In this document: one piece after another, positions 37,801 to 49,800 of the stretch
Numbering within the stretch: the first letter of the stretch is position 1
Layout: each line of letters opens with the position of its first letter
Assembly (NCBI GenBank): GCA_002633005.1
Contig: NMRA01000008.1
Location: 378,985 to 442,984 of the forward strand
Direction: 5' to 3'
Origin: Phoronis australis
Lineage: Eukaryota; Phoronida; Phoronidae
DNA length: 64,000 nt
Made by a program: the position numbers and the translations under genes
Notes under the pieces: model-generated
The model's database searches: none
The model's input: the letters and a program-made list of their open reading frames with translations, nothing else
What the model was told of the DNA's origin: nothing

Positions 37801-40800
37801 AAGAGAATTTTTTCTTTATCTACCTACGACAATGGTGATACCACATGGCTTATAGACCTATCTACGGTAACAGAATATCCAAGCGGCCACATGATTTTCA
37901 TGAAAAAACTCAAAAGTTGCCCAAAACAAAAACAAAATAATTTAAAAAAACTAACATTTTTTTAGATTGCATCTTGAACAAAATTTGGTTATGTTATGCA
38001 TACCATGATTGCTAAATTATACTAAATAGACATGGATGGAAATATTGCTGAAAAGTTTAAAAACAAACTCAAAATAATTTCTATTTTCAGAAACTATATC
38101 TTTTACTGAGCTAATAATAGTATTGTAGATATTTGTCTCAATAAATAGACTTGTCCATGAGATCCTACTCAACCTTAATGCAAACCACCATGGTCTTTTG
38201 GAATAACGCACATCACCACGGGGTTGTGGAGCATACTGCTGTTCTTGTCAAGCTGTTGTTTCCAAGACCTAGCAAGGTTTCTTCTTTATTCCTTTTCCTA
38301 TTATTCTTCATATCGAAGTAAAAATAACGAGCTACAAAGCGCTTATCATTTGCCTGTGTAAAAGATGTTGAGGGTAAAGTTAGTCGAACCCTTCAGACTG
38401 AGGGCCAAAGTTATTGCTTGTTTCATCGATGTTATTGGAAAATGGTGCTGTGAAAACGTGCATGACTAATTTTTAATATGAATAATCATGCTTGTAACAG
38501 TGAGTGATGAAAATTTTTTTAACCCAAAAGTGCCATTGCTGACAGCGACACTCACTGATTTCTCTGATGACACTTAAGTTAGCCTTTCACACTGCAGTGA
38601 AGCGTAGACATTTACTTCCAAGTTGAGGTTATGATTTTAACTTGGCTACACTGATTGACCTTCCTCAACACAGAGCGTCAATGTTGGTCTGACAGGCCGG
38701 TTCAAATCGATATGGGACACTTTTACTTAAAGTCCTAGGACACTTTTACTTAAAGTCCTAGAAGGACACTTTTACTTAAAGTCTTAGAAGGACACTTTTA
38801 CTTAACAATAACAAAAATGTTTTAATAGCTGAATGTATTGCATATACTCACAGTGGACTCAGTGTTTAATATTTGGTGAACCGTTTGAATTCAAATATTT
38901 ACCCGTTTTCACTGTTGATGATATTAGAGAATGCAAGAAAATAAAAAATAACAGATGTATTGAGAGATAAGGAATTAGCGTGCAAGTTCCTCTTTAAAAA
39001 ATGAATTAAGGTGAGTTTTGGCAATACATTTTGCTAAAGTTGACAAGATTCTCATGTAATGACTTCCAAAGAATGCTGGTTGTTACTTACACCATTACAG
39101 TTATTTGTTGCTTGTTACAGTTCTAAAGCTTCAACCAGATGTGGCAGGGGCTACCTTCATGGCTGCCGGTAGTTCAGCGCCGGAGCTGGCTGCTGCGGTA
39201 ATCGGTGTATTTGTAGCTCAGGTAAGTGAATGTGTTTAAAAATGGGATTTTGGATTAGCAATAATTGAGCTCTGCACACTTTGATTGTAGTTTATAATTT
39301 ACGTATTTGAAAACCTCGAACCGGCATGGAAGTATAGATTGCAAAGTCTGGTTTTTACACCACCTGTTGGCCACATCGTGCGACCAACAGGTGGCGTGCA
39401 GACCAGACTTAAAACTTTGTGAATTTCATATACAATTCATGTTTTGCTAGTGCTATGTCGTGTATCGTGAGTGAGCTTAGATTGTCTTGGTGTATACAGT
39501 GTTGTTCGTGGGGCGTGATCCACAAAACAATATCAGCTGGTCTCAGTCTTGTCAAAAGTAACACAAAGTGATAGGCTGACGATATCATGAGTAGAGCGAA
39601 AGTTGGAGCCAAATTGGAAATGTTCTATATCTCAGACTACAAGTCGCTTACAGCTTTTGTGCTCAAAATCAAATCATGTTGGAACAGATGTCTATATACT
39701 CTCTGATAAGTGGTGTACAGCAGTCATAAAAATTTGCGTGGAACTGAAACGTCAAAAATTTTGATGTGTTGTTGGGCACTGGAAGTTGTTGAGAAAGGAA
39801 TGAAATATGACAAATTCTTGTTAGAAAAAACGAAGGAAAATTGAGTCCCAGACACAATCCTCTTGGTCATAGACTTTAACATAAGTGCAAAATTTCATGC
39901 GAATCCACACGAGCACTGAAGTGAAGCTAATGTTCAAGACTGCCAAGAGTATCAAAAATCTGATGGCCTGGAATGCCTTTTAATTGAAATCAGGAATCGT
40001 TCCAAACAAGTCGCACACTTGGCGAATACTCGTAAATAATGCGTTTGTAGAAACGTTATGGGTGGGAATAAGGTTTAGATTTTATACACACATGAGTGTT
40101 GCATCTTTGATTAAAAATCTATAAAGGTTGACACTTACCTTAATTGAGGAACACTTAATTGTAAGTTAAGTGTGTCATTTCAGACAGCGTGAAATTTAGT
40201 TTATTAAATTTGAGTTGGACAGTGCCTGATCCTCAGTCTGGAAAATGCCTTTTGAAATCGAGAAAGGACTGTGCACAATTATTGCCATTTTCATGAGCGT
40301 GCGTACTGTATGCTTTTCCCGATCCCTTTCCTGTAAAAAATGGCATTGTTTTTATAAGATCACCGTTTTTGTATCTGTCAATGAACCATTCATAATTATG
40401 ACCATTTTCACAATCGTACAAACCACATGTTTTTTCCAAACCTTTCTCTCCCCGAAAGCGTACATGAATGGAGATATGATATTTATAAGGTCTCTATATT
40501 TGTGTCTGTTAAACTGCAGGTGTGCTACAAAATTAAAAGCTGGTTATGTTGGTTAATAAATGTGGTATCAAAATAAAACATTGTTTTCAAACAAATCCTA
40601 GTGTGTTTTGTTTTGTGTGGTTGGATCTTGGCGACATTTCTGCAATTGGTTGTTTCATCATGTTTTTAGGTTGTGGATAAGCAGTAAAAAGTTAACTTCA
40701 TCTTTTAATTGGTATCACCATTTTTATGCACCCACATATTTATATGCTGTCATCCCCGTCCGTCTGTATGTCCGTCCGTCTGGCATCCGGTGTCCGGCGT

Positions 40801-43800
40801 CCGCTGCTCTATCTCCAAAATGCCTTGACGTAAATTCATGAAATTTTGCACATGTGTTCCTTTTGTAGATGAGACGGCATGAGCGAAATTTCGGACGGAT
40901 CCGACTACCGGTGTGCCCCCTAGTGGCAGTTTTAGTTTTTTACGTTTACCTCTGTATCTTCAAAAGTCCTGAACAGATTTTCATAAAGTTTGGTATGTAG
41001 GCACCTACTAGGGAGATGACGCTGTCCGTCCGTTTTTGTATGGATTCAATGTAGTTTGCGCCATCTAGTAGCCATTTTTACCGTTTTCGAGTCTGTTATT
41101 TTTGCGTCCACCCCTATATCAACCAAACCGCTTAAAGGATGATCGTGGAAATTGGCACGTATGTTCTTACTGTGAAGTGGATGGCTGACGATGATTTTCT
41201 GACGATTTCAACAACTGTTGCGCCTCCTAGTGGCATTTTTTTGCGCCTATGCCTTTATCTCCTAAACCGTTCGCAGGATCTTTACTAAATTTAGTAAGTG
41301 TATTTATATGATGATAACAACGAAGGACGACGACTTTCAGACGGATCTGACCACTGGTGTGCCACCTAGTGGCAATTTTATTTTTTTAGTTTACCTCTGT
41401 ATGGTCAAAGATCCTCAACGTATTTTCATAAAATTTGGCATACAGGCATCTGTTAATGAGGCGACACTACCCCTCCGTTTTCAGATGGATTCGACGTAGT
41501 TTGCACCACCTAGTGGCCATTTTTACTGTTTTTGGCATCCATCCCTTGATCAGCCAAGTCATTCTAAGGATGGTTTTGAAAATTGGCATATATATTCCAG
41601 TGTGAAGAAGACGTTTGATGATGGCGACTGACTACTGTGGCGCCTCCTAGTGGTAGTTTTGTTTTTCGCCCATAGCTGTTTCTCCAAAACCCACTGCATG
41701 ATCTTTATTGAATTTAATAAGTGAATTTATGTGAAGATAACAGACAACGACTTTCAGGCAGAATGAACCGATGCTGTGCCCACAAGTGGCAATTTCATTT
41801 TGTTCTATTTTCCTTTGTTTCACTGAAGTTCCTTGACAGTGTTTTATGAAATATGTCATGTTCCTGTTTTTCAGTGGATTGTCCGTTTTCACGCCATCTA
41901 TTGGCCATTTTTATGGTACAAATAACCCTAAAAGCACACCATTTGCGATGCATTCGTGTGGGTGCATTTCAACGCTCTGCGTTGCTCTTGTTATTAGGTT
42001 AAAATCATATGCTAATAGCAAGCCCTTTCGGACTCCCGCCAAAATTGCACAGTTTGCATGCTCATGAAAATGGTGATAATTGTGAACAGACCCTTACCAC
42101 GGTCATCCATGAGGGTGCAATGTGCCTTTAAAAGCAGTATTTGATTTTCAAATAATAGTGCTCAAATAACAGGGCATCTCCTTTGGATCTCGATGTGAGC
42201 GAGCAAACGCTCAAAAACACAAGTGCTCTACTCGTACCAGCACCAAGCAGATGTTCAGTGCATCGTTTTTCTAAAGTGCCTGAATAATTTCCATTTTCCG
42301 AATAATTTCCATTTTCCAAATACTTGCCCATGGGCTTTTCTATGGAAATTCCCGGTAGGAATTGATTTTAAAATGTCCATTTTTGCTTTAGATACTATCA
42401 AAAACAGGACTTCATGATTTTCATGCAAAATTTCATAAGTTGTGTAAAATGAAAAACGTGACAATTTAGGAAGAATAAAAGAAGCATTTTTAGGTTTTAT
42501 CTTGGATGTTTATGTCAAACAAAATCATGTTATTGATGTCATTCTTTATTACAAATGCTAAATTTTACTAAAAGACATAATCACAGAAATCAACGTGTTT
42601 TGGTCGTGATAGACCGGCCCGAAAGTCCTCCCCTCATTTTCGGGTCAATTGAAATTCCTGAGTAAACCACATGCCCTCATGAAGTTTTAGCTGAGGTTGC
42701 TTTGGTCAGATCAGCTGAGTTTGAAGTAACTTTAAGTATTACTATGCGGTAAAGCAGTTTCCTTTGTTTTGAATTTTATATCTGTTAAGAATTTAATTTA
42801 CACCTATAATTTCAAAGTAAATACACAGAAATTAAGGTGGGATAACGGTAAATCTGAGTTAAAATTCCTGAGAAAGTAACAAATTTCACAAATTTATGAA
42901 TTTGCAACGGTCTAATTTGCACAGTGCCACGGTATTCTAAGTAATCCGTTCTCGTCGGTGTTGGAGCACATGTGTGAACTGTAAAGTTTCGTCTTTTTTG
43001 CTGTTTCAAAATGAGAGCGACGGGTGACCGTGTTCAAGCAAATACATTTTTGTCGTAAAGCGAAAATCCTGATGAAAATCAACGCTAATTTCAAGAGTTA
43101 GCGATTTCGTCGGAAGTCATGGCAAAAATCCGGAAGGAAGTGGGACGAAAAATGGCACTACAATTGCTTAAAATTAACCGAAAGTATTTGCTTCAAAATT
43201 CCATCTACTTTTTCCACGAGAATTATCGTAAACTTCTGAAGACCATCACATCACAATCAATGCTGACCGTGACATAAATATTTGGTGGTTATATCATCCA
43301 CAAACACGCATGTGTTACAAGTTCTGTATCCGTGTTCCGTAAAAACGAATTGTAGAAAGAGTAATAACTACATTGGAGCGATCGAACGTTATAAACAACA
43401 GGTATGTTATAATGCGACTCGATTGTGCTTTTCCTGGACCTTCTAATTCAGTACATATTGTGTTAACTAAACAGACTTCTTGGAAAAATGCTGTACTGTA
43501 AACTAATGCCACCAAAAAACGTTTCATATATGAATGTTGTGTTGATGTTCAAGGCATCTCATCATTCACTTAAAATTAGTTCCATTGTCAGACCAGGCGT
43601 AATTATCATGTTTATTGCTCCCACTATTGCAATCGTTGATAAAAACGTATCAAGTTTATAGTACCTGTAACCCCTGAGATCCTGTCACGATCATTTCGTG
43701 TTACGTACGGATTCTCTACGCTCAGAAAATAATATACACTTTCACAGAGTTAAATTCTGTAGTTTTGTAGATAAGTGTCTATGTGCACAGACCAGTTGAT

Positions 43801-46800
43801 TAAGTTCTACATATCCTTAAGTGGAGTTACCATGTTTTGACAAGTTTGCAGCTTGTCATTATCATCATCAAACCTTGCCTAAACCTCAATATATTGCAGT
43901 TATGCAAAATAGATAATGTTAACAGGTGTTTGTTATATTCTGCCACAAACTTCACCATGACGTATTTACGTTTTTTAAAGAGACATTTGAGACTAATCTC
44001 GTCTGGATGTCACAAAAACAGATGGCCACAATACCCTGTTAATTGATGTATTACCAGGGGTGATTTCCATGTCTGGGTTAAACAAGTGGGCGTGGTTAGC
44101 CCTACTTGACATTGACTCTGCATCATAAAATGTGATAATTATGTTGGATTTGTTAAATTTCCACCTGATGCATTTTAACAAACACTTCCAAGTTGAGTTT
44201 TGTTTTTAGAATTTTTTTCTAGTAAGCTTCAGGGTCATAAATCTTAAGCAATCCGATTAAAAAGTTAAAACTCTATTTATTAGTTTAAAACATTTATTAT
44301 CTCGGAAGTGTTCAACAAACAAAACTGCTAAAACTGGGCGGTTTGCCTCTGACCTTACTTAGCACGTGCTCAGTGCAATTTTCCTGGTAAAAATTTTATC
44401 TGCAATGTAACGAAATGAAAACATTTAAAGATGTATTAGTGTGTGCTCCTAATTTTGCTCATGTACTGCAGGAACTTATAAGAACAATGCTATTTGAACA
44501 TCATCTAGGCTGAACAAAGTGCAATTGTATTAATTGACATCTTGTAAATGTGAAAACAAAAAAATTGTGCAAATAGATATCCTCTGCACTAATGTCGTGC
44601 CCCGCAGGCTCACATAGCCCACATCATGCAGTGTTATTCCCCAACACAACATTACGATACTTACTGGAGATGGTTGACTGATTTACGGTGGATCATTTTC
44701 ATTACAAAACTCGTTCTTAAAAACATTTGGCAATTTTCAAGGTACTTCATATTCATATAGTGGTTGTATGTTGTGTTTCTAATTTGATCCAAGCAATCAC
44801 AGAAATAATTAATTAGCATGCAAGTTCCACTTTAAGATTACTTAGTGTGAGTGTGGTATTGTGGGAAATATTGTATGAAGCTCAGTGTGGTATTGTGGGA
44901 AATATTGTACAAAGCGCCGTGTGGTATTGTGGGAAATATTGTATGAAGCTCAGTGTGGTATTGTGGGAAATGTTGTATGAAACTCCGTGTGGTATTGTGG
45001 GAAATATTGTACAAAGCTCAGTGTGGTATTGTGGGAAATATTGTATGAAACTCCGTGTGGTATTGTGGGAAATATTGTACAAAGCTCAGTGTGGTATTGT
45101 GGGAAATATTGTANGATGTTATTGCAAAATGGTGCTGTGAAAACGTGCATGACTAATTTTTTTAATATGAATAATCATGCTTGTAACAGTGAGTGACGAA
45201 GAAAATTTTTGTAACATAAAAGTGCCATTGCTGACGGCGACACTCACTGATTTCTCTGATGACACTTAAGTTAGCCTTTCACACTGCAGTGAAGCGTAGA
45301 CATTTACTTCCAAGTTGAGTTTGTGATTCTAACTTGATTACACTGATTGACCTTCCTCAACACGTAGCGTCAATGTTTGTCTGACAGGTCGGTTCAACTC
45401 GATATGGGACACTTTTACTTTAAGTCCTAGACGGACACCTTTACATAAGGGCCTAGAAGGACACTTTTACTTAAAGTTCTAGAAGGACACTTTTACTTAA
45501 AGTCCTAGAAGGACACATTTACTTAACAATAACAAAAATGCTAGCTGAATGTATTGCATATACTCAAATTGGACTGTGTTAGCTTTTTGGTGAACTGTTT
45601 GAATTCAAATATTTACCCGTTTTCACTGTTGATGATGTTAGAGAATGCAAGAAAATAAAAAATAACAGCTGTATTGAGAGATAAGGAATTAGCGTGCAAG
45701 TTCCTCTTTGAATTAAGGTGAGTTTTGGCAATATATTTTGCCAAAGTTGACAAGATTCTCATGTAATGACTTCCAAAGAATGCTAGTTGTTACGTTACAC
45801 CATTACAGTTATTTGTTGCTTGTTACAGTTCTAAAGCTACAACCAGATGTGGCAGGGGCTACCTTCATGGCTGCCGGTAGTTCAGCGCCGGAGCTGGCTG
45901 CTGCGGTAATCGGTGTATTTGTAGCTCAGGTAAGTGAATGTGTTTAAGATTGGGATTTTGGGTTAGCAATAATTGAGCTCTGCACACTTTGATTGTAGTT
46001 TATAATTCCACATATTACGTATTTGAAAACCTCGAACCGGCATGGAAGTATAGATTGCAAAGTCTGGTTTTTACACCACCTGTTGGCCACATCGTGCGAC
46101 CAACAGGTGGCGTGCAGACCAGACTTAAAAACTTTGTGAATTTCATATACAATTCATGTTTTGCTAGTGCTATGTCGTGTATCGTGAGTGAGCTTAGATT
46201 GTCTCGGTGTATACAGTGTTGTTCGTGGGGCGTGATCCACAAAACAATATCAGCTGGTCTCTTGTCAAAAGTAACACAAAGTGATAGGCTGACGATCTCA
46301 TGAGTAGAGCGAAAGTTGGAGCCAAATTGGAAATGTTCTATATCTGAGACTACAAGTCGCTTACAGCTTTTGTGCTCAAAATCAAATCATGTTGGAACAG
46401 ATGTCTATATACTCTCTGATAAGTGGTGTACGGCAGTCATAAAAATTTGCATGAAACTGAAACATCGAAAATTTTGGAGTGTTCTTGAGCACTGGAAGTT
46501 GTCGAGAAAGGAGTGAAATATCACAAATTCTTTAACTTAGAAAAAACGAAGGAAAATTAAGTCCCAGACACAATCCTCTTGGCCATAGACTTTAAAATAA
46601 GTGCAAAATTTCATGCGAATCCACTCAAACACTGAAGTGAAGCTAATGTTTAAGACTGCCAAGAGCATCAAAAATCTGAAGGCCTGGAATGCGTTTTAAT
46701 TGAAATCAGGAATCGTTCCAAACAAGTCGCACATTTGGCGAATACTCGTAAATAATGCGTTTGTAGAAAGGTTATGGGTGGGAATAAGGTTTAGATTTTA

Positions 46801-49800
46801 TACACACATGAGTGTTGCATCTTTGATTAAAAATCTATAAAGGTTGACAGTTACCTTAATTGAGGAACACTTAATTGTAAGTTAAGTGTGTCATTTCAGA
46901 CAGCGTGAAATTTAGTTTATTAAATTTGAGTTGGACAGTGCCTGATCCTCAGTCTGGAAAATACCTTTTGAAATCGAGAAAGGACTGCACAATTATCGCC
47001 ATTTTCATAAGCGTGCGTACGGTATGCTTTTCGTGATCCCCTTCCTGTAAAAAATGGCATTGTTTTTATAAGATCAGCGTTTTTGTATCTGTCAATGGAC
47101 CATTCATAATTATGTCCATTTTCACGAGCGTACAAACCACATGTTTTTTCCAAACCGTTCTCTCCCCGAAAGTGCACATAAATGGAGATATGATATTTAT
47201 TTGTGTCTGTTAAACTGCAGGTGTGCTACAAAATTAAATGCTGGTTATGTTGGTTAATAAATGTGGTATCAAAATAAAACTTTGTTTTCAAACAAATCCT
47301 ATTGTATTTTGTTTTGTGTGGCTGGATCTTGGCGATATTTCTGCAATTGGTTGTGGAAAAGCTGTAAAAAAGTTAACTTCATCTTTTAATTGGTATCACT
47401 ATTTTTATGCGCCCACATATTTATATGCAGATGCCGTCATCTCCGTCCGTCCATCCGTCCGTCCGTATGTCCGTCTGTCCGGCGTCCGGTGTCTGGCGTC
47501 CGCTGCTCTGTCTCCAAAACACCTTGACATATGTTCATGAAATTTTGCACGTGTTCCTTTTGTAGATAGGACGGCATGAGCAAAATTTCAGACGGATCCG
47601 ACTACCGGTGTGCCCCTAGTGGCAGTTTTAGTTTTTTACGTCTACCTCTGTTTCTTCAAAAGTCCTGAACGGATTTTCATAAAATTTGGTATATAGGCAC
47701 TTATTAGTGAGATGACGCTGTCCTCCCGTTTTTGGATGGATTCAACCTTGTTTGTGCCACCTAGTGGCCATTTTTACTGTTTTCGAGTCGTTTTTTTTGC
47801 GTCCACCCCTCTATCAACCAAACCGCTTAAAGGATGATTGAAAATTGGCACGCATGTTCTTACTATGAAGTGGATGGCTGACTATGACTTTCCAACGATT
47901 TTGACAACTGTGGCGCCTCCTAGTGGCTGGATTTTTTTGCACCTATGCCTTTATCTCCTAAACCGTTCGTAGGCTCTTTACTTAATTTGGTAAGTGTATT
48001 TATATGATGGTAACAACGAAGGACGACGACTTTCAGATGGATCTGACAACTGGTGTGCCACCTAGTGGCAATTTTATTTTTTTAGTTTACCTCTGTATGT
48101 TCAAAGGTCCTCAAAGTATTTTCATATAATTTGTCATACAGGCATCTGTTAATGAGGTGACACTACTTCTCCGTTTTCAGATGGATTAGACCTAGTTTGC
48201 GCCACCTAGTGGCCATTTTTACTGTTTTCGAGTTTTTTGGCATCCACCCCTCGATCAACCAAGTCATTCTAGGGATGGTTTTGAAAATTGGCATATATAT
48301 TTCAGTGTGAAGAGGACGTTTGATGATGGCGACTGACTACTGTGGCACCTCCTAGTGGTAGTTTTGTTTTGTTTTTCGCCCATAGCTGTATCTCCAGGAC
48401 CCACTGCTGGATCTTTATTAAATTTAATAAGTGAATTTATATGAAGATAACAGACGACGACTTTCAGGCGGAACGAACCGACCCTGTGCTGTTATATGAA
48501 ATTTGTCATGTTCCTGTTTTTGGATGGATTGTACGTTTTTGCCTCACCTTTTGGCCATTTTTATGATACAAATAAATAACCGTAAAAGCACACTATTTGC
48601 GATGCATTTGTGGGCGCATTTCAACACTCTGCGTTGTTATTGTTATGAGGTTAAAATTATATGCTAATAGCAAGCCCTTCCGGTCTCCCGCCAAAATTGC
48701 ACAGTTTGCATGCCCATGAAAATTGTGGTAATTGTGAACAGACCCTTACCACAGTCATCCATGAGGGTGCAATATGCCTTTAAAGGCAGAATTTGATTTT
48801 CAAATAATAGTGCTCAAATAACAGAGCCTCTCCTTTGGATCTCGACATGAGCGAGCAAACGCTCAAACCCGCAAGTGCTCTACTCGTACCGGCACCAAGC
48901 AGACGTTCAGTGCATCTTTTTGGTCCTCGCAGTTGCCGGTGAATGCTGTAGGCCTGGCGATCTTGTCCAGTGTTCTCCACAATCTGTTTTTAAGAAATCG
49001 TGTGTCCGTCAGTGTTAATAATTGCTGTTTAAACAATTCAATTAAGGGCAATAAAGCACTGGAGAGCCTGGAATTCAAGCTGAGTCAGAGAGTCCCACAG
49101 GTCACCCATGACCTATGAAATTAAGAGATTTTCCATTACCATAAGGCTAGTTGCTGATCTGATAAATTAATCGGTGCTCTCTAACCAGCATGTGTCTTAA
49201 AGAAGCTAAGTGTGCAATATTAAATAGAAGTTACATGTTGTATGAATACCCGCCATAATTCTAGTACTGACCTACCATGCAAATATCATCAAAGCTGTTA
49301 CAAACAAGATAAACCTAAGCGCAAACTCCCTCCATTTTTTCGCGCTATCAAACTTTTGCGACTCAAAACAAATGAAAAACTTCCTGTCAAAAAATTCCAT
49401 GAGGCATTGTTTGTTTGGGTCGAGCGACGTATTGATGATGCCTGAGACTGACGCAGAGCCACCAGAGGTCACATGTAGAAGACCTGTTACTTTAGCTTCA
49501 GATGTACATGTACAAGGCCTGGATGCGGTTCTTAAAACTGAGAGACAAGAATACAGTGTGTAGTATGAGAGGCTGTGGCAACGTTTAGTCCTGGTAAATG
49601 TCAATTTTAAGAATTCGGCCATTGCTAAATGCACTGTTGAAGACACTAGGAAGACAAAGTCCCCAGCGACCACTGAAACTGGAGACGACTCTTACTCTGA
49701 TGGACCCTGAATTTTCGAGTGAAATGGTCGAAAATACAAGTGGAGAAGAAAAATGAGTAAAAATACGGGAAGAAAGTTGGTGTCACTCATGCGGGCGCCG

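Larger units (their letters stand above)
38428..45113 (+). repeat. Long duplicated segment, copy 1 (about 6.7 kb)
   Basis: It begins GATGTTATTG at 38428 and ends inside the 34-bp satellite at 45113. Copy 2 starts with the same GATGTTATTG directly after the N at 45114. The order of landmarks is the same in both: GGACACTTTTACTTAAAG mini-array, exon 3, a hairpin, the CTCF-like repeat, dispersed repeat B, satellite. By eye the copies differ by scattered substitutions and small indels of a few per cent. Confidence 0.93.

Noticed and set aside
40233-40439. Minus-strand ORF ([13 protein letters not shown]...) and its duplicate at 46920-47177
   Set aside because: Both contain a short internal repeat and differ by indels that change the frame; no domain recognised, so non-coding repeat sequence is more likely.
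44847-45196. ORFs on both strands within the 34-bp satellite
   Set aside because: They are repeat artefacts: the monomer has no stop in most frames, and the predicted peptides are pure tandem repeats on both strands.
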